DNA of 7,046 nt from JAGORY01 sp964517585 (GCA_964517585.1 CAZFCB010000051.1:1-7046), one strand, 5' to 3'; shown: positions 1 through 5,807, numbered from the stretch's first letter. The notes: generated from the letters alone by a model not told the origin. Program-made: numbers and translations.

Positions 1-843
1 GCCACTGATAGAGGCGGAGCGAGAGACGGTGAGGTTGCTACCGGAGAGTGTACCGACGACCTGCAATGCACCATCGGTCTTCAGTGTATTTACTGCAGAG
101 CGATACAAGTTTGTATCGTAATTAAGGCCGCCAGAGCCAAAGAGAAGATGTGGACCGCCTTGGGTGGAAAGACGAAGTGCGCCGGTTGCAGAGCTGCCGC
201 CCTGCGCAATGATATCCAGCCCGATCTTGGCGGCACTGCGTGGGCGGATCGTCAACGTGCCAGACGCAGTAACACTCGTATCCGAACGAAGGAACTGCGT
301 TGAATCCAGCCCATCCAGCTGATCTGCATTGTGCGCGTATGGTACGGACGCGAAACGACGACGAGGCGCGAAGACTTCTTCATAGACGCCATCGTTGCTG
401 GGATCAAATTCTACTTGGAGGTAGAGACTATCACTGTTGAAATCCACACTGCCTGTCATCGTGGTATGCGTTCCCAGTGCGATGCTGAAGAGCCCACCCG
501 TTGCCGTCACTCGCTGCGTTGTGTTATTCCACGTTTCTGTCCATGCAGCCACGCCACCGGTGGCAGCTGTGAAAATCTTAAAGCGCATGTTGTACTGACC
601 ATTGGTGATTGCAAGACCTCCAGTGGAACTGAGTTTTCCCTGGTAATTGATCGGACGATAGATCCCCGCTGCAGCAGAAGCTGAGGAAAGACCCAACCAA
701 ACGAACGCGAAGGAAATAACAACGACTGCGAGCACGTACCGAATAGCATGTAGTTCGTTGTAAGCAGCAAATTGCCAACTGCTACCTGCTACCCACCGGG
801 CGCTTGTCGCTATGCTCTGCCGACACTGGTGGAAGAGTTTCAT
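1..843 (-). CDS. Secreted fibre/adhesin-like protein, N-terminal 281 residues (runs off left edge)
   Basis: This frame is open from the ATG at 843 to the window edge with no stop, so only the N-terminus is seen. A 35-residue basic N-terminal tail precedes a hydrophobic segment (about residues 36-52) and a small-residue signal-cleavage region (SASAAAG, 54-60). Residues 65-125 begin with INYQGKL and contain YNMRFKIF, WTETW and GLFSIALG, a pattern common at the N-terminus of bacterial secreted proteins. Residues 159-188 contain APRRRFASVPYAHNADQLDG followed by LDSTQFLRSD, a signature of tail-fibre-like and endosialidase-chaperone-type proteins. Residues 228-281 contain LYRSAVNTLKTDGALQVVG, also fibre-like. 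Its ATG overlaps the TGA of the upstream HTH gene by one base (TGATG), which supports this start and suggests translational coupling. No Shine-Dalgarno sequence is seen. A C-terminal self-cleaving S74 chaperone is possible but lies outside the window. Function: surface fibre or adhesin, by inference. Confidence 0.88.
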   Translation of the reverse strand, partial: MKLFHQCRQSIATSARWVAGSSWQFAAYNELHAIRYVLAVVVISFAFVWLGLSSASAAAGIYRPINYQGKLSSTGGLAITNGQYNMRFKIFTAATGGVAAWTETWNNTTQRVTATGGLFSIALGTHTTMTGSVDFNSDSLYLQVEFDPSNDGVYEEVFAPRRRFASVPYAHNADQLDGLDSTQFLRSDTSVTASGTLTIRPRSAAKIGLDIIAQGGSSATGALRLSTQGGPHLLFGSGGLNYDTNLYRSAVNTLKTDGALQVVGTLSGSNLTVSRSASISG

Positions 844-1646
844 CACGGGATGTAAAGATGAGAGGGGGCGGCGTGCAGCGTTTCTCCTTGCACATCAAAA
901 GACGCCGGCTCAGCACTACGCTCAAAGAGAGCACTGCCAAGCAGAAGCGAAACGAATGCAACATTTGTAACAACGCTAGAGACAATGATAATGCGCCGTA
1001 GTGAATGCCAACCCAACGCTCCGATACGCATTATCGGCGTTTTTACGTCTGCGGAAGAGTCATCTTCAGCGTCGATGTGAATGTGCTCTAGAGTTTTTAC
1101 GGGTTCAGGCTCCGGACTTTTTTCCGTGGATACTGCCGACTCGTACTCTGCAATAATTTCGGCGCCGCTTCGTACAGTTGTGGATTGTTTCTCTAAGCGC
1201 TTCTTCCAGTGAAACGGCGTATCTGCAAAGTACAAACACTCACGTTCAATGACGCGGCCCGTACTCGATGGTGAGATGTCGACACCGTGATCTAGTCGCA
1301 ATAATTCAGCGATGCGTTCTTTGCCCATCTGCGGGTACCGCATGCGGTAGCGACGAATAAGCTCAATGCTTTCTGGAGCGATTGCGGATGTTCGCAGTGT
1401 TTGTGGTTCATGTGATTTATCAGCGAGCGATGAAAGATCCTCAGGATCAAAACGATCCATCCAACGATGGAATGTGCTGCGAGAAATGCCAAATTGACGA
1501 CACGTCTCGCTGATGGAATGTCGTTGCTCTGCAAAATGCAAAATAACGTTCAGCCGATCGATGACAGATGAATCGAGCCCTTCGCGCTGCGCGCGCGCGA
1601 TAAGTATATATAACTGCTCCGGTGATGGAGTTCCTGATGGGGGCAT
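843..1646 (-). CDS. Membrane-anchored transposase-derived helix-turn-helix protein
   Basis: The product is 267 aa. Residues 44-66 form a homeodomain-like HTH (SISETCRQFGISRSTFHRWM). Residues 90-136 form a second, winged-helix-like unit (IELIRRYRMRYPQMGKERIA, then a VDISPSSTGRVIER recognition segment). This tandem is the DNA-binding half of IS481/IS3-type transposases. The DDE integrase core that should follow is absent. In its place are an acidic, proline-containing linker (about 150-206), a basic HSLRR stretch and one hydrophobic helix (about 218-240), then roughly 27 residues predicted to lie outside. It therefore reads as a domesticated DNA-binding domain tethered to the membrane, with ToxR/CadC-like topology but unrelated in family. 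It is the first gene of a two-gene unit with the fibre-like protein. An extended -10 lies 25 nt upstream of the ATG. Transposition is not expected. A regulatory role is inference; the HTH assignment is firm. Confidence 0.9.
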   Translation of the reverse strand: MPPSGTPSPEQLYILIARAQREGLDSSVIDRLNVILHFAEQRHSISETCRQFGISRSTFHRWMDRFDPEDLSSLADKSHEPQTLRTSAIAPESIELIRRYRMRYPQMGKERIAELLRLDHGVDISPSSTGRVIERECLYFADTPFHWKKRLEKQSTTVRSGAEIIAEYESAVSTEKSPEPEPVKTLEHIHIDAEDDSSADVKTPIMRIGALGWHSLRRIIIVSSVVTNVAFVSLLLGSALFERSAEPASFDVQGETLHAAPSHLYIP

Positions 1647-1671
1647 GGATTTTTGTTATTGGTCTCTTGAT

Positions 1672-1680
1672 ATTATATCA
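1672..1680 (-). promoter_or_regulatory. Extended -10 promoter of the HTH gene, within a palindrome
   Basis: The minus strand reads TGATATAAT, a perfect extended -10 (TGnTATAAT). It ends 25 nt before the ATG at 1646, giving a leader of about 20 nt. No good -35 is seen at 16-18 nt spacing, which is typical when the extended -10 carries recognition. The element is embedded in a 13-nt perfect palindrome, TGATAT-A-ATATCA (1668-1680), so a bound repressor would block it directly. The match is seen; promoter activity is inferred. Confidence 0.65.
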
Positions 1681-1694
1681 TAAATAAAACTTTT

Positions 1695-1732
1695 GTACCA
1701 GCACTGTACGACCGTGATTTTATTGTACTGGT
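1695..1732. repeat. Inverted repeat upstream of the HTH promoter (operator candidate)
   Basis: Arms ACCAGCAC (1697-1704) and GTACTGGT (1725-1732) are complementary at seven of eight positions, with a 20-nt spacer. The word TGTAC occurs three times here, at 1695, 1705 and 1724. The block lies just upstream of the extended -10 (1672-1680), where a regulator of the HTH/fibre pair could bind. The HTH protein itself is an obvious candidate. There is no direct evidence of binding. Confidence 0.4.
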
Positions 1733-1740
1733 TCACCCCT

Positions 1741-1770
1741 AAAAAAACTGAATTGTTCACTGCAGACAAT
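1741..1770 (-). terminator. Weak intrinsic terminator candidate
   Basis: On the minus strand a short stem, ATTGT (1770-1766) with ACAAT (1756-1752), is followed after four bases by a run of seven T (1747-1741). It lies downstream of the five-gene run and upstream of the HTH promoter, the expected place for a terminator. The stem is only five AT-rich pairs, so this is a tentative call. Confidence 0.25.
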
Positions 1771-1845
1771 ACGTCCTACAGCCGATCCCCTGTCATCTGG
1801 AGCTTGTCTTGGCCGGAATTTGCGTGAAACATGAAAATAGTGTGT

Positions 1846-1906
1846 CAAAAGTCTGTTTGCTGCGTTGTCCGCATCATTCTGAACCTGTGACCGAGACAGA
1901 CTTTTG
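1846..1906. repeat. 11-bp perfect inverted repeat with 39-nt loop
   Basis: CAAAAGTCTGT at 1846-1856 is the exact reverse complement of ACAGACTTTTG at 1896-1906. A second, overlapping pair is CTGAAC (1879-1884) with GTTCAG (1913-1918). CTTTTG-T-CAAAAG at 1901-1913 is itself palindromic. The structures are mutually exclusive in part. The block lies 50-110 nt after the stop of the 1956-2744 gene and may form a 3' RNA structure. It lacks the U-tract of a classical terminator, and its role is unknown. Confidence 0.5.
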
Positions 1907-1955
1907 TCAAAAGTTCAGGCTGTTGCAACATTCTTCCCCACGTATGAGCACCCAC

Positions 1956-2744
1956 CTAATACCCCACCGCTGTCAGTGTTACCGTTGCCAGATACGTACC
2001 AGTCGGCTGCAATTTTGCAGCACCAATGTCGGAACGAAACTGGATGATTTGCGTCGAGCCCTCATAGAGCGTAGAGCTTGTTCGCGTAACGATGGTGCGA
2101 TTGCTCGTTGCAATATTGAGCCATTTTTCCGATGCTGCATCAGTACCCCATTCGCTGCCGCTATCAGTACTACTAGAACGAAGTCTTGCGCCCCACTCGG
2201 CATCAGTGGAAGCAACGGACCATGTCTCAGGTACATTGAGCACTGATGGAGTAAACGGTGCAATCGTGTCGTTGTACTGATTAATGAGATGGCCAGTATT
2301 CGTGCCGCCGCTACCCGAGAGAACTGCCCAGCCAAGACTGTATCCACTGTATGCATCTGTACTCACAATGCACGTACCACTACCAGTTTTTTGTCCTGTC
2401 CCTACAACGCTGCCAATCTCAACCATTGCTGAGCACGAAAGCGAGAGAAATTCGGACGCTGACGGCTGACGATAGCCGCTATTGAGAATATAATTATTCG
2501 TGGAACCGAAGCCGACAATCGGCTCTCCGAGTGAATCACTTAACAGATACATATTGGACTTACTGACATCTGCTCCACCCGCATTATTCACATCAAAAGG
2601 GATGCGAAAGTTGGCCGTATTCTGGTCATCAGCGTACGCCGAGCTCATGAAAAACAAGAAGACAATTCCGAGAAGCAGTGCGAACTGAATACCGCGTAGC
2701 GGTATTTTTTGTCGTAGGCCACAGGGAGAACATTCTGTCGTCAT
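1956..2744 (-). CDS. Secreted beta-rich surface protein, paralog of the 3689-4465 product
   Basis: The product is 262 aa with a signal peptide: hydrophobic core at about 19-33 and likely cleavage after AYA at 38. Residues 42-92 carry a pattern (SNMYLLSDSLGEPIVGFGST, then NNYILNSGYRQ) seen in many secreted repeat-like proteins. The remainder, from about 98, aligns by eye with the product of 3689-4465: LSLSC(104), C(125)IVST, GYSLGW, SGSGG, EWGARLR (183-189), a second Trp-Gly, RTSS, and a final LQPTGTYLATVTLTA strand. The two conserved Cys suggest a disulfide outside the cell. It is the last gene of the minus-strand run, and its ATG overlaps the preceding TGA as ATGA. No catalytic motif is seen. 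I do not recognise a named family. A WxL-like or pilin-like surface role is inference from composition and the DUF916-like neighbour. Confidence 0.9.
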   Translation of the reverse strand: MTTECSPCGLRQKIPLRGIQFALLLGIVFLFFMSSAYADDQNTANFRIPFDVNNAGGADVSKSNMYLLSDSLGEPIVGFGSTNNYILNSGYRQPSASEFLSLSCSAMVEIGSVVGTGQKTGSGTCIVSTDAYSGYSLGWAVLSGSGGTNTGHLINQYNDTIAPFTPSVLNVPETWSVASTDAEWGARLRSSSTDSGSEWGTDAASEKWLNIATSNRTIVTRTSSTLYEGSTQIIQFRSDIGAAKLQPTGTYLATVTLTAVGY

Positions 2745-3034
2745 CGCGTCTGAATGATAACAGGTTGAGCAGGTCCGCCGGTACCTGGCGTCACAGGATT
2801 CATGTCTTGTTCAAGAGTCTCATCTCGATATTCAACCGTTGGTCTTGCCATGTACATTGGCCACCAGTACTTCCACGTCACGTAACCAAGAATTCCGATC
2901 AGTGCAAGAAGACTGACAAAAAGTACGATGCTCACAAAACGCCGAACATGGACATGAAAAACAATGCGACGAATACGAGGGCTGAAGATCAGCACCGCAA
3001 GAATCACCAGTGCAAGAAGGGCCAACTGCGGCAT
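2741..3034 (-). CDS. Small two-helix membrane protein
   Basis: The product is 97 aa. Residues 3-18 are a hydrophobic helix, followed by a basic stretch (about 20-32, with several Arg and His), then a second hydrophobic segment (about 33-52) ending in the aromatic cluster WKYWWPMY. The last 35 residues are polar and Pro/Gly-rich. A hairpin with the basic loop inside would put both ends outside. The stop overlaps the start of the downstream secreted-protein gene by four bases (ATGA), so the two are probably translationally coupled. It lies 33 nt after the LemA-like gene. I recognise no family. In this context it could be an accessory factor for export or anchoring of the secreted protein, which is speculative. 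Confidence 0.82.
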   Translation of the reverse strand: MPQLALLALVILAVLIFSPRIRRIVFHVHVRRFVSIVLFVSLLALIGILGYVTWKYWWPMYMARPTVEYRDETLEQDMNPVTPGTGGPAQPVIIQTR

Positions 3035-3067
3035 GTGCTCTACTCTACTGTTCCACGCAAAAAATCG

Positions 3068-3625
3068 CTAGAAGCTGACGTGCGTTTGATCTTGTAACGT
3101 ACCATCAATACCAATATATGAGCGATGATCCAGCGTATGCCAATAACTCGCAATCTTTCCAGACGGCGTCAGAAGACGTGCATTATAGAGACTCAGTGCA
3201 ACATTGTAGTCGTACACGAGCCGACTGACATGACCAACATTTGATGCATTTGTATTCCAATTCACGTACCGAGTGTCCTGCGTAAATTCTTCCGGTAATC
3301 CTGGAAGATTGAAAAACACAATGATGGATCGTTGAAGGGCGAGTAGTTTTTCAAATTGTTGATTTGGATTTTTCGTAGCACCAAGATCTTTCATCTGCGT
3401 TGAAATTTGCTCAAGAGATTCCTTATCTCCATCAGGAAGAACATGGCTTGAGAGAAGGGGGGCCACATAGTCTGCGTTCATAGAAGCATAGGATTGTGAC
3501 AGTGCATTGAGTCGTGCAAGAAGGTCTTTTTCCGCATTGAAAACACCAGCAATACCCGAGTAGAAGGAATACACGAGTGCGATGATTCCGATCACAAGAA
3601 CTGTGACAATGCTCCACGTGCGCAT
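3068..3625 (-). CDS. LemA-family-like single-pass membrane protein
   Basis: The product is 185 aa, the usual LemA length. An N-terminal hydrophobic helix (about 5-24) is followed by an all-helical region. The C-terminal part VSRLVYDYNVALSLYNARLL (133-152) resembles the LemA signature of paired YN motifs followed by a Pro-Ser segment (here TPSG). The N-terminal LemA motif around the first soluble helix is poorly conserved, so this is a divergent member or only structurally similar. LemA proteins are membrane-anchored with a coiled helical domain and their biochemical role is not well defined. The gene sits between the two paralogous secreted-protein genes. Its start is 63 nt after the preceding stop, and the next gene follows after 33 nt. 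No Shine-Dalgarno sequence or strong promoter is seen ahead of it, so read-through from 3689-4465 is likely. Confidence 0.85.
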   Translation of the reverse strand: MRTWSIVTVLVIGIIALVYSFYSGIAGVFNAEKDLLARLNALSQSYASMNADYVAPLLSSHVLPDGDKESLEQISTQMKDLGATKNPNQQFEKLLALQRSIIVFFNLPGLPEEFTQDTRYVNWNTNASNVGHVSRLVYDYNVALSLYNARLLTPSGKIASYWHTLDHRSYIGIDGTLQDQTHVSF

Positions 3626-3688
3626 AGTGAAGTGAAGTGTAGCAAGACTCTACGAATTTCTAAAACTCATTGTGTGCACTCGACGATG

Positions 3689-4465
3689 CTAGTTGTCTGT
3701 CGCAGTGAACCGAATGACCGCTTTGTATGTTCCAGTTGGCTGGAAAGCTCCAGACGGAATAACGACCTTAAAGATAAGGAATTGCTGATCACCAAATCCA
3801 GTTGTAGGCGATGTACGCTTCGCAATGTTCACGGTCGATCCTGTATTGACGTGCAGATACGTCTCTTGTTCATCAGTATCAGGGCCCCAGTTGATGGAGC
3901 CACCTCCTGGCGTCGTACTGATATCACGAAGTCTTGCCCCCCAACGGCTACCAGACCCCGACGGAACGGTAGCATTTGTCAGTAGACGAGGGCGAGTGTC
4001 CCAATAGGTATCTCCACCGACACGAAGGCGCATGGACTGAATAGAATCCGGGTAACCGCCTGTCATGTTATTACTGAGCAGGTGCCCCGTACCGTAACAT
4101 GGTGCAGTACTATTGCAGTTTTGATGGATGGCAGGCGCTCCGGAGCCTGTCTGAATAATCCATGACAGTGTGTACCCTAAGGAATTATTTGTGGAAGGTA
4201 TGCAGTATGCAGTTGCAAATGCACCGCTACCGGATGTTCCATTTCCTGCAGCTGAGCCTAGTGAAGAGGTAGAGGAACAATCGAGCGTGAGAGATCCGGT
4301 GACCACAAATTGAACAACTGTATCGGCATTGACAGCCCCCAGTGCTCGCAGTGGTTCAGCGACCAGAATGACGAGGAGATAGAGTGCAATCGTAGCAACG
4401 AGTCCTAGGCTCACTGCACGCTCACTACGTTGACGTGAAAAATGTTGAAAGATGTACGAGAACAT
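3689..4465 (-). CDS. Secreted or N-terminally anchored beta-rich protein with Cys pairs
   Basis: The product is 258 aa. A basic N-terminus (RQRSER, 11-16) precedes a hydrophobic helix (about 19-36) that may be a signal peptide or an uncleaved anchor. After QFVVTGS comes a region with C63 and C88 flanking a Gly/Ser-rich stretch (LGSAAGNGTSGSG), then LGYTLSWIIQTGSGAPA, a second Cys pair (117, 123), RWGARLRDIS (174-183), INWGPD, RTSPTT and the terminal strand FQPTGTYKAVIRFTA. This order matches the 1956-2744 product from LTLDC onward, so the two are paralogs. The domain N-terminal to LTLDC differs: this copy lacks the repeat-like region of the other. It follows the DUF916-like gene by 102 nt and has its own extended -10. 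Surface location is well supported; function is unknown. Confidence 0.9.
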   Translation of the reverse strand: MFSYIFQHFSRQRSERAVSLGLVATIALYLLVILVAEPLRALGAVNADTVVQFVVTGSLTLDCSSTSSLGSAAGNGTSGSGAFATAYCIPSTNNSLGYTLSWIIQTGSGAPAIHQNCNSTAPCYGTGHLLSNNMTGGYPDSIQSMRLRVGGDTYWDTRPRLLTNATVPSGSGSRWGARLRDISTTPGGGSINWGPDTDEQETYLHVNTGSTVNIAKRTSPTTGFGDQQFLIFKVVIPSGAFQPTGTYKAVIRFTATDN

Positions 4466-4497
4466 AGTTGAAGGTGATGTGTGTGAGTGTTTTTAGT

Positions 4498-4506
4498 ATT
4501 ATAACA
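4498..4506 (-). promoter_or_regulatory. Extended -10 promoter of the 3689-4465 gene
   Basis: The minus strand reads TGTTATAAT, a perfect extended -10, ending 32 nt before the ATG at 4465. The upstream 20 nt are almost pure A/T. A partial -35, TTGCTA, lies 16 nt upstream of the hexamer. The 102-nt gap after the DUF916-like gene shows a 5-bp hairpin (TGATG-GCT-CATCA, around 4548-4560) but no T-run. The downstream genes may therefore be expressed both by read-through and from this site. Confidence 0.6.
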
Positions 4507-4567
4507 TATTTATAATATATAGCAAATTCAAATGCCCGACTTACATGATGAGCCATCAACAATTGTA

Positions 4568-5563
4568 CTACGTCTGATGCTTCTTCCCCTTTTTACGGAT
4601 TTCAAAGTGACTCATGAATGCCTGCACAATGAAGGATACGCCAAAGATTGCGAGAAGAACGAGGAGAACTGGCAGTGCTGGGATAATCCAAAAAGACACG
4701 GTACGAACCTCTTCAGACGTCTGTCCGGCTGAATTCAGCGTCAGTGTCGCAGTATAACGCCCGAGTGCAAATTTTGGCTGCCAGATGATATCACGACGTC
4801 GTGTAGAATTCCTCAGTACGTACCAATCTTTGACAGCAATATCATCGACAGGGATTCCGAAAATATTCTTGATTTCAATATGACCAGCAGGAACGAGATG
4901 CACTGTTCCTGTATTGCGATATTGAACGGAAAACTGTGCAGGAATCTTCCAATAGATATTCTGTGTCCCTGTGAATTTCTGCAATTCACCCTCACGGATC
5001 AGGTCACCTTTTACGGTAATGAGTAGCAATGCTCCCACGCGCGATATCAAACTAAAGCCTCCATTCACATCGCCGTTCGGCCTTCGCTCAAAGAGGACAA
5101 CGGAGTAATGATCACCGACAGCAGCATTTTTTGGCACCGTAACTTTAACAGGAAGAAATGCGCGTTCTCCGTGCCTCAAATCTATAGTAGTCACTGCTGG
5201 TTGTACCCATGACTTTGCAGAGAAGGGGCCATTCCCATTGGCGTAGAACTGGATATTATCCGTACCGTCATCGCTGATAGCAAAATCCTCCACCTCGAGC
5301 GTGTAACTCCGTGGCTCCCCCTCACGACTCGTCAGTTGAATTTCGAGCGTACGTTCCTCCCCCGGATCCAACTCAAGGACAAAGCGCGTTGGTCCTACTT
5401 GAAAATCTCCACGAACTTCTACTCCTGTTTGTTGGCTGATCATAATATTTGGCTCAGCAGCCGATGATGAACTGTTTTGCGCTGTCGACTGAGCAAAAAC
5501 GGCAACTGGCATCAAGAGTGAGACGCCAAGCAATGTACATCGATACCGAAGTGAGCAGGACAT
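4568..5563 (-). CDS. DUF916-like (WxL-interacting-type) membrane-anchored Ig-fold protein
   Basis: The product is 331 aa from the ATG at 5563. A signal peptide (basic start, hydrophobic 10-23, cleavage near VFA-QS) is followed by a Ser-rich spacer, then two beta domains. Domain 1 (about 47-185) has GPTRFVLELDPGEERTLEIQ and PKNAAVGDHYSVVLFE, the DUF916 pattern. Domain 2 (about 200-290) has FSVQYRNTGTVHLVPAGHIE, IKNIFGIPV and FALGRYTATLTL, as in the DUF3324-like second domain. A transmembrane helix (about 294-317) and a basic tail (IRKKGKKHQ) anchor it with the domains outside. In Firmicutes such proteins accompany WxL surface proteins and bind peptidoglycan or partner proteins. Here the secreted paralogs nearby are candidate partners. 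A longer frame starts at TTG 5599, but that codon overlaps the likely -10 (5598-5603), and the shorter form gives a normal signal peptide. Confidence 0.88.
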   Translation of the reverse strand: MSCSLRYRCTLLGVSLLMPVAVFAQSTAQNSSSSAAEPNIMISQQTGVEVRGDFQVGPTRFVLELDPGEERTLEIQLTSREGEPRSYTLEVEDFAISDDGTDNIQFYANGNGPFSAKSWVQPAVTTIDLRHGERAFLPVKVTVPKNAAVGDHYSVVLFERRPNGDVNGGFSLISRVGALLLITVKGDLIREGELQKFTGTQNIYWKIPAQFSVQYRNTGTVHLVPAGHIEIKNIFGIPVDDIAVKDWYVLRNSTRRRDIIWQPKFALGRYTATLTLNSAGQTSEEVRTVSFWIIPALPVLLVLLAIFGVSFIVQAFMSHFEIRKKGKKHQT

Positions 5564-5597
5564 TGTTGTGAGTCTAGTGAAAGAAATCTTTGATGAC

Positions 5598-5603
5598 AAT
5601 ATA
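5598..5603 (-). promoter_or_regulatory. Putative -10 of the DUF916-like gene
   Basis: The minus strand reads TATATT, 34 nt before the ATG at 5563, similar in spacing to the other minus-strand promoters here. No acceptable -35 is seen at 16-18 nt. The conserved arm at 5633-5660 lies just upstream, so activation by a bound factor is plausible. The hexamer is a modest match. Confidence 0.4.
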
Positions 5604-5632
5604 GAGAAAAAATCAAAACATCACGGTTGCAA

Positions 5633-5660
5633 CATGCATGAGATGTAACTGGTCACTGAC
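5633..5660 (-). promoter_or_regulatory. Shared upstream element, left copy (DUF916 side)
   Basis: Read on the minus strand, this is GTCAGTGAC-C-AGTTAC followed by ATCTC and ATGCATG. The same element occurs at 5808-5836 on the plus strand, with one mismatch in the first 16 bases and an identical ATGCATG end; the five to six bases between differ. It sits 29 nt upstream of the TATATT hexamer, where an activator or UP-type element would act. As a pair the copies also form a long inverted repeat around the REP-like hairpins. Confidence 0.55.
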
Positions 5661-5705
5661 TTTGCAGTATGGCCTCTTTCGACTGAAGAAGTCACTTTCA
5701 CTTAT

Positions 5706-5777
5706 GGGAGCAGGTTTCTACCTGCGTTTGTCTGTGATCACCACGCTGGTCGAACGCGGGTAGGAAACCCGCTCCTG
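5706..5777. repeat. REP-like inverted pair (REPIN/BIME type)
   Basis: Two inverted copies of a short hairpin motif, 5706-5729 and 5753-5777, are separated by 23 nt. Left copy: GGGAG at the foot, then stem GCAGGT/ACCTGC around TTCT. Right copy, read on the minus strand: AGGAG at the foot, then stem GCGGGT/ACCCGC around TTCCT. The middle stem pair changes from A-T to G-C on both sides together, a compensatory change that supports selection for the folded form. A GGAG foot next to a small hairpin in inverted pairs is the architecture of REP elements mobilised by RAYT (TnpA-REP) proteins. No RAYT gene is in the window. It lies between two divergent promoters, so it is not a terminator for either gene. 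Confidence 0.7.
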
Positions 5778-5807
5778 TTGAAGAATAATAAGTTTTTCGA
5801 TGCAGGG

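Larger units (their letters stand above)
1647..1955. other. Intergenic region with promoter, inverted repeats and possible terminator
   Basis: This 309-bp gap lies between the end of the 1956-2744 gene and the start of the HTH gene, both on the minus strand. It holds an extended -10 (1672-1680), an inverted repeat with repeated TGTAC words (1695-1732), a run of seven A on the plus strand (1741-1747), a long-loop inverted repeat (1846-1906) with nested arms, and a perfect 10-bp palindrome TGTTGCAACA at 1921-1930. The plus-strand reading frame that enters the gap crosses into and antisenses the neighbouring gene and has no family features. I see no convincing small gene here. Confidence 0.75.

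Noticed and set aside
331..684. Plus-strand 117-codon open frame
   Set aside because: It lies antisense to the fibre-like gene, whose minus-strand translation shows a signal peptide and clear fibre motifs. The plus-strand product is Cys/Arg-rich with no domain.
843..1646. Intact or recently broken insertion sequence
   Set aside because: Only the HTH half of a transposase is present, with no DDE core, no matching terminal repeats and no frameshift. The C-terminal linker and membrane helix read as a designed fusion rather than decay.
1809..2246. Plus-strand 145-codon open frame
   Set aside because: Most of it is antisense to the 1956-2744 gene, its composition is Cys/Arg-rich, and it has no recognisable domain or promoter.
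843..2744. Alternative genetic code (UGA as Gly, as in Gracilibacteria)
   Set aside because: TGA serves as stop at 843 and 2741, both overlapping the next ATG, and no long frame requires TGA read-through.
2678..3097. Plus-strand 139-codon open frame
   Set aside because: It is antisense to three real genes in an overlapping operon, and the product is low in hydrophobic structure and has no motif.
3632..3985. Plus-strand 117-codon open frame
   Set aside because: It is antisense to the 3689-4465 gene, whose paralogy with 1956-2744 shows which strand is coding.
5564..5599. TTG 5599 as the start of the DUF916-like gene
   Set aside because: The codon overlaps the putative -10 hexamer, and starting at ATG 5563 gives a standard signal peptide. 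It is kept as an alternative only.
5706..5777. Rho-independent terminator
   Set aside because: The hairpins lie between two divergent genes, upstream of both, and neither is followed by a T-run.
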